NCBI GenBank assembly: GCA_020852815.1
Contig: JADZAN010000016.1
Span: forward strand, 117,529-181,528
Length of the DNA: 64,000 nt
Reading direction: 5' to 3'
Source of the DNA: Gemmatimonadaceae bacterium
Lineage (GTDB): Bacteria; Gemmatimonadota; Gemmatimonadetes; Gemmatimonadales; Gemmatimonadaceae
Part shown: positions 1-10,104 of the stretch, one piece after another
Layout of the letters: each line of letters begins with the position of its first letter
How positions within the stretch are numbered: position 1 is the first letter of the stretch
The notes under the pieces: generated by a model
What the model saw: the letters and a program-made list of their open reading frames with translations, nothing else
Databases searched by the model: none
What the model was told of the DNA's origin: nothing
Program-made: the position numbers and the translations under genes

Positions 1-24
1 CTCGCGTCCCACGGAGCTTCCTGA

Positions 25-665
25 ATGTTCGGATGCCTTCGCACCGTCGGTTGCCTGACGCTCGTCGCCGTGGTCGGCGTTGGTGGCTGGATCACCCGCG
101 ACCGCTGGCTCCCCATCGTCACCGGCGAGCGCCCGGCGGCAGTCGGGGACTTCGATCGCATCTCGGACGATCGTCGCGAGCGCGCCCGCAACGTCGTCGA
201 GTCGCTCGGCCGAAAGTCGGGCCCGGTCTTCGCCAACCTCACCGCCGCCGAGGCGGCCTCGCTGGTGCTGGTCGATGCAAGGCGTCGCCTTCCCGCCATG
301 TCGCGCGACGTGGAGGCGAGCGTCCAGGGCGACCGTCTCGTGCTGCGCACCACGCTCGACCCGGCGGAGTTTCGCGGGATCGACGCACTGGGACCCATCG
401 CCAGTTACCTCGAGTCGCGCCAACGCGTCTCCCTTGCCGGGACCATCGAGGTCGCCGAGCCGGGGCGCGCCCTGTTCACGGTGCGGGACGTGCGCATCAA
501 CGAGATCATCGTCCCTTCGCCGGTGTTGAGCGCCCTCGTGCGCCAGATCGACCGGCGCGATCGCGCCGACGGCACCCCGCCACGTGCCATCGCTTTCCCG
601 CTTCCGCGCTCGGTGGGCGACGTGCGCGTGGGAAAGGGGCGTGTCACCCTCTACAAGAACGTCCC

Positions 666-669
<4 letters not shown>
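25..669 (+). CDS. Hypothetical membrane-anchored or secreted protein
   Basis: I do not recognise this 214-residue protein. Residues about 8-24 form one hydrophobic segment (uncleaved anchor or signal peptide); the rest is an Arg- and Asp-rich soluble domain, presumably outside the cytoplasm. The ATG is supported by a GGAG at 13-16, eight bases upstream. Its TGA overlaps the ATG of the downstream response regulator (ATGA), so the two are probably co-translated. The upstream context is cut off by the window edge, so a link to a sensor kinase operon cannot be tested. Confidence 0.7.
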
Positions 670-2030
<1,361 letters not shown>

Positions 2031-2033
2031 GCG

Positions 2034-2070
2034 CTCTCGTCCTCTCGTCTTCTCGTCCTCTCGACTTCTC
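2034..2070. repeat. GAGARGAC octamer array (pyrimidine on + strand)
   Basis: A tract of CTCTCGTC/CTTCTCGT units fills the whole gap between the regulator stop and the ATG at 2071. It abuts the ATG directly, leaving no recognisable Shine-Dalgarno sequence. The same octamer array recurs at six other gene boundaries in the window. Confidence 0.8.
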
Positions 2071-2508
2071 ATGAGCAACTGGGACGACCAACTCAAGAAG
2101 ATCGACAAGCAGCTCGAGTCGATCTCCGACGAAGCGCTCCTCCCCTCCAAGTCCGCCGCTACGCCGCAGGCACGCGTGGAAGCGGTCGCCAAGCAGTCGG
2201 CCACCTCCACGCTGGGCGTGGCGCTGCGCCTGCTGCTGGCGGTCGCGCTGGGGGTGGGCATGGTCTTCTGGCCATACGAGGCGCGCTGCGGCGTTGGGCT
2301 GTTCGGCTACCTCGGCGCCACGGGGATCGTCGCCCTCTCGGGGGTCTGGACCTCGATCTGGACGTGGCGACACCGCAGCGCCAAGGGACACATCCTCTCG
2401 CTCCTCCTCGTGTTCTGGGGGATGGTCCTGGCCGGGGTGGAAGTCCTCCCCCGAATCGGCTACGCCAAGCCGACCCCCGACCACCCCACGGTCTGGATGT
2501 GCAACTAG
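2071..2508 (+). CDS. Small membrane protein of unknown function
   Basis: A 145-residue protein. The first 45 residues are hydrophilic and charged (DDQLKKIDKQLESI). Then come about three membrane segments: roughly residues 50-68, 75-96 and 107-127. It resembles other short inner-membrane proteins of unknown role and I cannot name a family. It follows the response regulator and precedes the aldehyde dehydrogenase on the same strand. Its start is immediately preceded by a pyrimidine-rich repeat instead of a ribosome-binding site, so translation initiation may be weak or unusual. Confidence 0.75.
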   Translation: MSNWDDQLKKIDKQLESISDEALLPSKSAATPQARVEAVAKQSATSTLGVALRLLLAVALGVGMVFWPYEARCGVGLFGYLGATGIVALSGVWTSIWTWRHRSAKGHILSLLLVFWGMVLAGVEVLPRIGYAKPTPDHPTVWMCN

Positions 2509-2566
2509 CAGGGCGCGGCGGCTAGCTTTCCGGCCTTCCCGCAATTTGCCCTCGCTTGCCTCCGCA

Positions 2567-4060
2567 ATGACCACCGTCTTCAAGAACTTCATCGCCGGTC
2601 AGTGGGTTGCCCCCTCCACCGGTGACTACTTCGAGAATATCAATCCCGCCGATCACGGCGACGTGATTGGCCGCTTCCCGCGCTCCGGAAACGACGACGT
2701 GGAGCGCGCCGTCGCGTCGGCGCAGCGCGGCTTCGAGCTGTGGCGCCGAACGCCGGCCCCCCTGCGCGGCGACGTCCTGCGGCGCGTGGGCGACCTGCTC
2801 GCCGCCCGCAAGGAGGAACTCGCGAACCTGATGACCCGCGAGATGGGGAAGCCGCTGGCAGAGACGCGCGGCGACGTGCAGGAAGGGATCGATACCGCCT
2901 ACTACGCCGCCGTCGAGGGGCGCCGCCTCTTCGGGCACACCGTCCCCAGCGAGCTGCGCAACAAGTGGGCGATGTCGTTCCGCCGCCCAATCGGCGTGGC
3001 CGGGATCGTGACGCCGTTCAACTTCCCGATGGCCATCCCCACCTGGAAGATGTTCCCGGCCCTGGTCTGCGGAAACGCCTGCGTCTTCAAGCCGGCGGAG
3101 GACGTTCCCCATACGGGAGCGGTCCTCCTGGAGATCATGCTCGAGGCGGGGCTCCCGCCAGAGGTGATCCAGCTGGTGCACGGCTTCGGCGAAACGGTCG
3201 GCGCCGCCATCGTGCGGCACCCCGAGGTCCCGCTGATCTCGTTCACGGGCTCCACCGAGACGGGCTCCAAGGTCGGCGAGACCTGCGGACGGATGCACAA
3301 GCGCCTCTCCCTCGAGATGGGGGGGAAGAACGCCCAGATCGTCCTCGACGACGCGGACCTCGAGCTGGCCCTCGACGGTGTGCTCTGGGGCGCCTTCGGG
3401 ACGACCGGTCAGCGCTGCACCGCCACCTCGCGCCTCATTGTCCAGGGCGGGGTGCATGACCGACTGGTGGACATGCTCGTCGAACGGGTAAAGGGGCTCC
3501 GGCTGGGCGACGGGCGGCAACCCGGCACCGACGTGGGTCCGCTGATCCACGAGGAGTCGCTGCGAAAGGTCGAGCGCTACGTGCAGATCGGGCTCGATGA
3601 AGGGGCGCAGCTCGTCACCGGCGGGCGGCGCGCCACCGAGGGGGCGCTCGCCAAGGGGTTCTTCTTCCAGCCCACGATCTTTACCAATGTGCGCTCGGGG
3701 TCGCGCCTGGAGCAGGAAGAGATCTTCGGCCCTGTGCTCTCCGTGATCAAGGTCGAGACTCCGGAGGAGGCGTTCGCCGTCAACAACGACGTGAAGTACG
3801 GCCTCTCGTCGTCGCTCTACACGCGGAACGTGGAGCTGGCCTTCCGCGCCATGTCGGAGCTGGACAACGGCATCACCTACGTGAACGCTCCCACGATCGG
3901 CGCCGAGGCGCACCTCCCGTTCGGCGGCGTGAAGCAGACGGGGAACGGACACCGCGAAGGGGGGTGGGAAGTGTACGAGTTCTATTCGGAAACGAAGGTC
4001 TGTTACGTGGATTACTCTGGTGCGCTGCAACGGGCGCAAATCGACACGTATTCGGGCTGA
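2567..4060 (+). CDS. NAD(P)-dependent aldehyde dehydrogenase
   Basis: A 497-residue member of the aldehyde dehydrogenase superfamily, oxidising an aldehyde to the acid in the cytoplasm. Visible features are the cofactor and oxyanion residue N152 (TPFNFP), the nucleotide-binding GSTETGS, the general base E250 (LEMGGKNAQ) and the catalytic C284 (GTTGQRCTAT). Length is typical for the family. The substrate cannot be read from the sequence; semialdehyde dehydrogenases are the nearest general type by motif. The ATG at 2567 gives the expected N-terminal FIAGQWV strand. It appears to be a single transcription unit or loosely linked to its neighbours. Confidence 0.93.
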   Translation: MTTVFKNFIAGQWVAPSTGDYFENINPADHGDVIGRFPRSGNDDVERAVASAQRGFELWRRTPAPLRGDVLRRVGDLLAARKEELANLMTREMGKPLAETRGDVQEGIDTAYYAAVEGRRLFGHTVPSELRNKWAMSFRRPIGVAGIVTPFNFPMAIPTWKMFPALVCGNACVFKPAEDVPHTGAVLLEIMLEAGLPPEVIQLVHGFGETVGAAIVRHPEVPLISFTGSTETGSKVGETCGRMHKRLSLEMGGKNAQIVLDDADLELALDGVLWGAFGTTGQRCTATSRLIVQGGVHDRLVDMLVERVKGLRLGDGRQPGTDVGPLIHEESLRKVERYVQIGLDEGAQLVTGGRRATEGALAKGFFFQPTIFTNVRSGSRLEQEEIFGPVLSVIKVETPEEAFAVNNDVKYGLSSSLYTRNVELAFRAMSELDNGITYVNAPTIGAEAHLPFGGVKQTGNGHREGGWEVYEFYSETKVCYVDYSGALQRAQIDTYSG

Positions 4061-4170
4061 GCAGGAACGCGGTGCGGGTGCGGAAGTCGCTGAGCGATGG
4101 CTCCGGCTTCCCCCCGCGGTCCGTGCGGTTGCGGCCTCCATGCGCCGCGGGTTAATTGCCCCGAACTCCG

Positions 4171-4587
4171 ATGGTGTTGTCCTCCTCTGAACGAGACGAC
4201 GTGGTCCAGCGCGTGGCGCGCAAGCTCACGCGGGGATCGGTGCGCCCGGAGGTCATCGCCGAGGCGGTGGATCGAACGTTAGGCGCGCTAGCCGCGCGCA
4301 TGGGACACGCGTCGCACCCCTCGCCGGCAACATCGAGTTGGGGCGAGGCGCCGCCCGACGGAGCCTCGGGCGTCGCGATGGTTGCCGCCGTCGGCGTCCC
4401 CGACCTGGCCTCACGCCTGCGCGCAGCGCTCGAGGGCGCGGGGCACTCGGTGGGGGCGATGGCAGCGGCGACCGAAGGGCGTCACACCGTTGTCGCGCTG
4501 CCGTGGCCCTCGACCGACGCCGCGCAGCTGCGAGCCGTCGCCGAAACGCTCGGCGCGCGTTTCAGCTGGCGAGGAGACGTGCGATGA
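4171..4587 (+). CDS. Hypothetical protein upstream of signal peptidase
   Basis: A 138-residue protein with no recognised domain. Residues about 1-35 look helical (ERDDVVQRVARKLTRGS). A low-complexity middle follows, and the C-terminal 70 residues alternate strands and helices (VAAVGVPDLASRLRAALEGAG), which could be a small ACT- or ferredoxin-like fold; that is a guess. A TTG at 4156 would add five residues. Its stop overlaps the ATG of lepB (ATGA), so the two are translationally coupled. Confidence 0.6.
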   Translation: MVLSSSERDDVVQRVARKLTRGSVRPEVIAEAVDRTLGALAARMGHASHPSPATSSWGEAPPDGASGVAMVAAVGVPDLASRLRAALEGAGHSVGAMAAATEGRHTVVALPWPSTDAAQLRAVAETLGARFSWRGDVR

Positions 4588-5462
4588 TCCAGCGCGCGAG
4601 CGTCGGGGCAACGACGCCAACCACGGCAGCGGCTGCACAACCGTCCACATCGATGGGTGCCGGGAACGGCGCGCTCTCCCCGGCGGCGCGCTCGACCGCC
4701 GCCAGCGAGGGGCGCGGCACCATCTCCCAGTGGGAACGTGACGCCGCGCTGGATCGCGTCAACACGTCGCGGCCGCGCGTCCTGCGCACCTTCTGGGAAT
4801 GGGCCAAGTCGTTCCAACTCGCCGTCCTCCTCTTCCTGGTGATCCGCGCCTTCGTGGTCGAGGCGTTCAAGATCCCAAGCGGGAGCATGGAGGGAACACT
4901 GCTCGTTGGTGACTTCCTGCTCGTGAACAAGATGGTGTACGGCGCCGAGGTCCCGTTCACCGGAAAGCGCCTCCCGGCGGTGCACCTCCCCGAGCGCGGC
5001 GACGTGATCGTCTTCCAATGGCCCGTCGACCCGACGAAGAACTTCGTCAAGCGGCTCGTCGGTGTTCCTGGCGACACGCTGCGCATGGAAGAAGGAGTCC
5101 TCTTCCGCAACGGTGTGCGGCTGCAGGAGTCGTACGTGCACCACTCCGACCCCGGGGCCGATCCTGCCGGTGAAGAGTTCCGCTGGCAGCGCGACTACCT
5201 CGTGAAGACCGCCGAGGCATCGATCGGTTATCATCCGTCGCGCAACAACTGGGGCCCGCTCGTGGTCCCGCTGGAGCACCTCTTCGTCCTCGGCGACAAC
5301 CGCGACAACTCCCTCGATTCCCGCTACTGGGGATTCGTGCCCGACTCGCTGGTTCGGGGGCAGCCCATGGTGGTCTATTACAGCTACGTTCCCGATTCGT
5401 CGGCCCGCCTGGATTTCCTGACCCGCATTCGGTGGCATCGACTCGGCGACCGCGTGCGCTAG
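4584..5462 (+). CDS. lepB: Signal peptidase I
   Basis: A 292-residue type I signal peptidase that releases exported proteins from their signal peptides at the periplasmic face of the inner membrane. After a long hydrophilic, Ala/Thr/Ser-rich N-terminus (about 65 residues) there is one membrane segment (about 76-92). Then come the catalytic serine box IPSGSME with Ser101, the general base Lys156 in NFVKRLVGVPGD, and the late conserved box GDNRDNSLDSRYWG. The Ser box reads SMEGTL where SMxPTL is usual. The ATG start overlaps the preceding TGA. Secretory precursors predicted nearby (lipoproteins, S41 protease) are natural clients. Confidence 0.95.
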   Translation: MIQRASVGATTPTTAAAAQPSTSMGAGNGALSPAARSTAASEGRGTISQWERDAALDRVNTSRPRVLRTFWEWAKSFQLAVLLFLVIRAFVVEAFKIPSGSMEGTLLVGDFLLVNKMVYGAEVPFTGKRLPAVHLPERGDVIVFQWPVDPTKNFVKRLVGVPGDTLRMEEGVLFRNGVRLQESYVHHSDPGADPAGEEFRWQRDYLVKTAEASIGYHPSRNNWGPLVVPLEHLFVLGDNRDNSLDSRYWGFVPDSLVRGQPMVVYYSYVPDSSARLDFLTRIRWHRLGDRVR

Positions 5463-5558
5463 CTTTTCCCACGTCTCCTCCAGCACTTCCCGGTTCTTCC
5501 CCCAGACACTCCGGCTGACGCCCTGGCGTCCCCGGACCGCCGTTCACCAGGAGCCCAC

Positions 5559-6422
5559 GTGGCTGCCGGACGTATCGCATCCAAGAAGTCGTCGTTCGAC
5601 GAAGGTTCGCTCGACCAGTACCTGCGCGACATCAGCGCGTATCCGCTCATTGCGCGCGAGGAGGAGGTGTTCCTCGCGCAGCGGATTCGCACCGGTGACC
5701 AGGACGCGCTGGACAAGCTGGTGCGCTCCAACCTGCGCTTCGTCGTCTCGGTCGCGAAGAAGTACCAGAACCAGGGGGTCTCGCTCTCGGACCTCATCAA
5801 CGAGGGGAATCTCGGCCTCATTCGCGCGGCCCACAAATTCGACGAGACCAAGGGGATCAAGTTCATCTCGTACGCGGTGTGGTGGATCCGCCAGGCGATC
5901 CTCCAGGCGCTGGCCGAACAGTCGCGCATCGTGCGCGTCCCGCTCAACCGCGCCGGCACGCTGCACCGCATCGGCAAGCGCGCCAACTCGCTGTTGCAGG
6001 AACTGGGGCGCGAGGCGACACACGCCGAGATCGCCGAGGGGATGGACATCACCGAAGAGGAAGTCGCCAAGACGATGTCGATCTCGCAGGCGCACCTCTC
6101 GCTGGATGCGCCGCTGACGCCGGGCGAGGACAACAAGCTCCTCGACTACCTCCCCGACAACCTCAACCCGACGCCCGACGAGCAGACGTTCGAGAAGGCG
6201 CTCACCGAGTCCATCGAGGAGGCGCTCTCGTCGCTCAAGGAGCGCGAGGCGAAGATCCTCCGCCTCTACTTCGGCCTGGACGGCGAGGAGCCGATGACGC
6301 TGGAGCAGATCGGCTCGTTGTTAGGCATCACCCGCGAGCGCGTGCGGCAGATCAAGGAGAAGGCACTGTCGCGGCTGCGGCACGTGTCGCGGGCGCGGGC
6401 CCTCGAGTCGTACCTTGGCTGA
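5559..6422 (+). CDS. RNA polymerase sigma factor, sigma-70 group 1/2, short form
   Basis: A 287-residue sigma factor with regions 1.2 to 4.2 but no region 1.1 or non-conserved insert. Region 1.2 begins near residue 10 (DQYLRDISAYPLI). Region 2.3-2.4 contains GIKFISYAVWWIRQAI. Region 4.2 holds LEQIGSLLGITRERVRQIK. The -10-recognition helix is of primary-factor type, so it is either the housekeeping factor or a close group 2 relative. The start is GTG, supported by CAGGAG at 5548-5553. It lies directly downstream of lepB on the same strand. Confidence 0.92.
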   Translation: MAAGRIASKKSSFDEGSLDQYLRDISAYPLIAREEEVFLAQRIRTGDQDALDKLVRSNLRFVVSVAKKYQNQGVSLSDLINEGNLGLIRAAHKFDETKGIKFISYAVWWIRQAILQALAEQSRIVRVPLNRAGTLHRIGKRANSLLQELGREATHAEIAEGMDITEEEVAKTMSISQAHLSLDAPLTPGEDNKLLDYLPDNLNPTPDEQTFEKALTESIEEALSSLKEREAKILRLYFGLDGEEPMTLEQIGSLLGITRERVRQIKEKALSRLRHVSRARALESYLG

Positions 6423-6474
6423 AGGACGCACGGGGGAGGCGGGGCGGGGGACGGGCGATGTCCCGGCGACCGGG

Positions 6475-6891
6475 ATGGAGGGGTTGCGCGATGGCAACGA
6501 ACACCTCGAGCTCTCGTTTGCTGGTTTCTCCCGCTTGTTTGTCCTCGCGGGGCGCGCGGTCACGCTGCGCTGCCCGCATTGCGGCAAGGGGCCCGTCCTC
6601 GTGAACTGGTTCCGCTTGCGCCCGGCGTGCGGCGCCTGCACTCGGCAGTTGGAGCGCGGCGAGCCGGACTACTTCATCGGCGGGATGATGTTCAACCTGA
6701 TCCTCGCCGAGCTGCTCTTTGCCGGGATCTTCGTCGCCGTCCTGGTGGTCATGTGGCCAACCGTCCCGTGGGACGGGATCTCGATCGGTGCGCCGCTCGG
6801 GATCGCCATCGCCCCGATCCTCCTCTATCCCATCTCGAAGCTCGTCTGGCTCGCCTTCGACCTGGCGTTCCGGCCCGAGCGCGAGTCGTGA
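6475..6891 (+). CDS. DUF983 family membrane protein
   Basis: A 138-residue protein. An N-terminal zinc-ribbon-like segment (CPHCGKG ... CGACTRQLERGEPDYFIGG) is followed by two membrane helices (about residues 65-87 and 97-118). This matches the DUF983 family, whose function is unestablished. I chose the ATG at 6475 because it gives the compact family length. An in-frame TTG at 6415 would overlap the sigma factor and add a low-complexity extension. Confidence 0.8.
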   Translation: MEGLRDGNEHLELSFAGFSRLFVLAGRAVTLRCPHCGKGPVLVNWFRLRPACGACTRQLERGEPDYFIGGMMFNLILAELLFAGIFVAVLVVMWPTVPWDGISIGAPLGIAIAPILLYPISKLVWLAFDLAFRPERES

Positions 6892-6956
6892 ACGGCACCC
6901 CGACCGGGGCCCGCCGGCACGCTCCCTGAACCGGTTGCACCGAACGACGCGTTCCC

Positions 6957-7457
6957 ATGGCCCAGCTCAATTCGTTCGACGTCACGACCGGCGTCGACCT
7001 GCAGGAAGTCGACAACGCCGTGAACCAGGCGGGAAAGGAGATCGCCACGCGCTACGACTTCAAGGGGTCGAAGGCGGCGATCGACTTCAACCGCACCGAC
7101 GGGAAGCTCGTCCTCACCGCCGAGGACGACTTCAGGATGCGCGCACTCTTCGACATCCTGCAGAGCAAGCTGATCAAGCGCGGCGTCCCGGTGAAGAACC
7201 TCGACGTTGGCGACACCAAGGAGGCCGGCGGCGACACGGTGCGCAAGGACATCGGGCTCAAGATGTCGCTCGACTCCGAGACGGCGAAGAAGGTCTCCGC
7301 CGCCATCAAGGACGCCAAGCTCAAGAAGGTGCAGGCGGCCATCCAGGGTGACCAGGTGCGGGTCAGTTCGCCGTCGCGCGACGACTTGCAGCTGGCCATC
7401 GCCCTCCTGCGCTCCACCGACTTCGGCGTCGAGCTCAAGTTCGGCAACTACCGTTAG
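6957..7457 (+). CDS. yajQ: YajQ family nucleotide-binding protein
   Basis: A 166-residue protein matching YajQ end to end: starts NSFDVTTGVDLQEVDNAVNQA, contains RYDFKGSKAAIDFN and SRDDLQLAIALLR. The family is two ferredoxin-like folds that bind nucleotides, and c-di-GMP binding has been shown for some members. It acts in the cytoplasm. Its TAG stop lies inside a GTTAGGC motif copy. Confidence 0.95.
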   Translation: MAQLNSFDVTTGVDLQEVDNAVNQAGKEIATRYDFKGSKAAIDFNRTDGKLVLTAEDDFRMRALFDILQSKLIKRGVPVKNLDVGDTKEAGGDTVRKDIGLKMSLDSETAKKVSAAIKDAKLKKVQAAIQGDQVRVSSPSRDDLQLAIALLRSTDFGVELKFGNYR

Positions 7458-7571
7458 GCGCGCAGGCACGCGCCGTCGCGTGCCATCGCGCCTGTTCGCT
7501 CGCCCAATCGCCCGCTCGCTCGCTCGCCTGCACGCTGGCTCACCGCCCCCCGGCCTCGCCCCGCACGCCCC

Positions 7572-8531
7572 ATGTCGTCGCCCGTCTCGAGCGCCTTTGC
7601 CCCGCGTCGCATCGTCATCGGCGCCAACGCGCACGCGGAGCTCGCCGCCGCGCTCCTCGCCAAGCGCCCCGACCTCGAGATCCGCGGCAACCGCTTCACC
7701 GACCTCACCCCCGCCGACCTGGCGTGGGGCCAAGCCTATGTCGGCTTCAAGCGCCCGCCGCTCCCAACCATGGGAAACATCCGCTGGGTGCACTGCACCG
7801 GCGCCGGCGTCGACTCGTGGCTCTATCCCGAGGAACTCCCGCGCGACATCCTGCTCACGCGCAGCAGCGAGTCGTTTGGGCCAATGATCGCCGAGTGGGC
7901 CGTGGCGCGTGCGCTCGCCTTCTCGCAACAACTGGTCGACCTGGCGCAGTGCCAGCGCCTGCACCGCTGGGCGCCGCGCGACCTCACGCTGCTGCGGGGG
8001 AGCAAGGCGGTGATCGTCGGGACGGGAGACGTGGGGACGGCATGTGCGCGCGTCTTCCACGCCCTCGGATGCCGCGTGTATGGCGTCTCGCGTTCTGGCG
8101 AAGGTGACGCATCGATCTTTGCCGCCATGGCACAAGTCTCGGCGCTCAAGGACATGGTGGCCATCGCCGACTGGCTTGTCGTCACGCTCCCGCTCACGTC
8201 GTCCACGCGCCGGCTCATCAACCGCGACGTGCTGGCCGCCTGTCGCGGCGCCGTGCTGATCAACGCCGGCCGCGGCGCCGTCATCGAGGAGTCGGCGCTC
8301 ACCGAGGCGCTCGACCAGGGATGGCTCAAGGGGGCCGCGCTCGACGTCTTCGAGGTCGAGCCGCTCCCCGTCGACTCGCCGCTCTGGCAGGACACGCGCG
8401 TGATGGTCTCCCCGCACATCTCCGGCCTCACCACGGTGGACGGCGCCGCCGCCGGCTTCCTCGAATGCCTCGCCGCCTTCGAGAAGGGCGAGCGCACCAG
8501 GTGGGAAGTCGATCGCTCGCGCGAGTACTAG
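7572..8531 (+). CDS. D-isomer-specific 2-hydroxyacid dehydrogenase
   Basis: A 319-residue NAD-dependent dehydrogenase. The Rossmann motif GTGDVGTACARVF lies in the centre. The C-terminal signature INAGRGAVIEESAL contains the active-site Arg region, followed by ALDVFEVEPLP and the catalytic-type His in SPHISGLT. N-terminal motifs are weaker, as is usual for the glyoxylate/hydroxypyruvate reductase-like branch, so the substrate is unassigned. About 110 bases of G/C-rich sequence without features separate it from yajQ. Confidence 0.9.
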   Translation: MSSPVSSAFAPRRIVIGANAHAELAAALLAKRPDLEIRGNRFTDLTPADLAWGQAYVGFKRPPLPTMGNIRWVHCTGAGVDSWLYPEELPRDILLTRSSESFGPMIAEWAVARALAFSQQLVDLAQCQRLHRWAPRDLTLLRGSKAVIVGTGDVGTACARVFHALGCRVYGVSRSGEGDASIFAAMAQVSALKDMVAIADWLVVTLPLTSSTRRLINRDVLAACRGAVLINAGRGAVIEESALTEALDQGWLKGAALDVFEVEPLPVDSPLWQDTRVMVSPHISGLTTVDGAAAGFLECLAAFEKGERTRWEVDRSREY

Positions 8532-8565
8532 GCACCGGACGGGGCAGGTCCTGTTCCGCGCGCAC

Positions 8566-8586
8566 TCCCGTCCCACGTCCCCCGTC
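8566..8586. repeat. GACGGGR heptamer array, short copy
   Basis: Three C-runs on the + strand (CTCCCGTCCCACGTCCCCCG). This is the reverse complement of the GACGGG heptamer array seen at five other gene boundaries, and it is followed on the minus strand by the same GAGTGCG junction. Confidence 0.65.
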
Positions 8587-8596
8587 TGCTGTAGAG

Positions 8597-10021
8597 ATGA
8601 AGTTCTCCGTCATCACGTTAGGCTGCGACAAGAACACCGTCGATTCCGAGCGCACCATCGCCGAGCTGGTGGCGCACGGCGCGGAGCGCACCACGTCGAC
8701 GGCGGAGGCCGACGTGATCGTCGTGAACACGTGCGGTTTCATCGATGCCGCCAAGCGCGAGTCGCTGGAGGCGATCCTCGAGGCGGCGCGGCACAAGGAA
8801 GCGGGACGCTGCCAGCTTGTGGCGGCCGTCGGCTGCATGGTGACGCGCCACAAGGAGGAGCTGGCCGAGTCGCTTCCCGAGGTCGACCTCTTCCTCTCGA
8901 CGGCGGAGTCGGATCGCCTCGTGCCGGAGCTGGAGTCGCGCGGGCTCCTGTCCGATGCGCCGATGCTGCACCACCCCGGCGTTCGACTCTACGCCGGCGA
9001 CCTCCCGCACGTGCGTTACCTCAAGATCAGCGAGGGGTGCGACCACGGGTGCGCCTTCTGTGCGATTCCGCTGATGCGCGGCCGGCACCGTTCATTCGCG
9101 TTAGGCGACGTGGTGCGCGAGGCGCAGCTGCTCGAGGCGCAGGGGGCGCGCGAGGTGAACCTCGTGGCGCAGGACCTGGCGCACTATGGCCGTGACGTGC
9201 GCGACGGCCAGGGGCTCCCCGCGCTGTTGCGCGCGCTGCTCGACGAGACGTCGATCCCCTGGTACCGCCTCCTCTACATCTACAGTGCCGGGCTCACGCC
9301 GGCGATGCTCGACCTCATCGCCCGTGAGCCGCGCCTCGTGCGCTATCTCGACATCCCCATGCAGCACGCCGCCGACTCCGTGCTCGCCCGCATGCGCCGC
9401 CCCGAGCGCAAGGCCAGGCAGCGCGAGACGCTGCGCCGGCTGCGTGAATGCATCCCCGGCGTCGCCATCCGCACCACCGTCATCGTCGGTTTTCCCGGGG
9501 AGACCGAGAATGAGTTCCAGGAGCTGCTCGATTTCCTCGAGGAGGTGCAACTGGAGCGCGTGGGAGCATTCACCTATTCGCCGCAGGAAGGGACCACGGC
9601 CTTCGACATGGCCGATGACGTCCCCGACGAGGTGAAGCGCGAGCGCCTCGAGCGCGTGCAGGAGGTGCAGCGCCTCATCACGGCGGATCGCTACGAGTCG
9701 TGGCTGGGGCGCGAAGCGCGCGTCCTCGTCGATCGCCCGAGCGACCGCGCGAGCGACCGCGCGAGCAACCGCGCCGGCGTGGTGCAAGGGCGACTGGAGG
9801 CGCAGGGCGACGATATCGACGGCGTGACGTGGGTCACGCTCGATGGCGTCGAAGCCTCCCCGGGAACCATCCTGCAGGTGCGGCTCGACGAGGTGGTGGA
9901 CGACTACGACTTCGCGGCGACCGCGCTCCGTGTCCTCGACTCACCCGCGGCGCCGGCGCCGCCCCGGGCCGGGCGCATTCTCCCGGTTGCCTCGGGGAGC
10001 GTGGGGAGCTTCGGGCGGTAG
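8597..10021 (+). CDS. rimO: Ribosomal protein S12 methylthiotransferase
   Basis: A 474-residue radical-SAM methylthiotransferase that thiomethylates Asp of ribosomal protein uS12. The N-terminal UPF0004 domain carries cluster ligands C10, C46 and C80. The radical SAM cluster is C148-x3-C152-x2-C155 (CDHGCAFC). A TRAM-like C-terminal domain follows. The N-terminal ITLGCDKNTVDSE favours RimO over MiaB. An Arg/Ser/Asp-rich insertion near residue 380 (PSDRASDRASNRA) is encoded by a small 12-bp tandem repeat and looks like a local expansion. Confidence 0.92.
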   Translation: MKFSVITLGCDKNTVDSERTIAELVAHGAERTTSTAEADVIVVNTCGFIDAAKRESLEAILEAARHKEAGRCQLVAAVGCMVTRHKEELAESLPEVDLFLSTAESDRLVPELESRGLLSDAPMLHHPGVRLYAGDLPHVRYLKISEGCDHGCAFCAIPLMRGRHRSFALGDVVREAQLLEAQGAREVNLVAQDLAHYGRDVRDGQGLPALLRALLDETSIPWYRLLYIYSAGLTPAMLDLIAREPRLVRYLDIPMQHAADSVLARMRRPERKARQRETLRRLRECIPGVAIRTTVIVGFPGETENEFQELLDFLEEVQLERVGAFTYSPQEGTTAFDMADDVPDEVKRERLERVQEVQRLITADRYESWLGREARVLVDRPSDRASDRASNRAGVVQGRLEAQGDDIDGVTWVTLDGVEASPGTILQVRLDEVVDDYDFAATALRVLDSPAAPAPPRAGRILPVASGSVGSFGR

Positions 10022-10104
10022 GGAAGGCGCGCCGGGCGTGACGCACTCGGCGCCGGGGGCGTCCCTGAAGGAGTTCGTTAGGCAATCGCCCGCTCCCCGC
10101 CACG

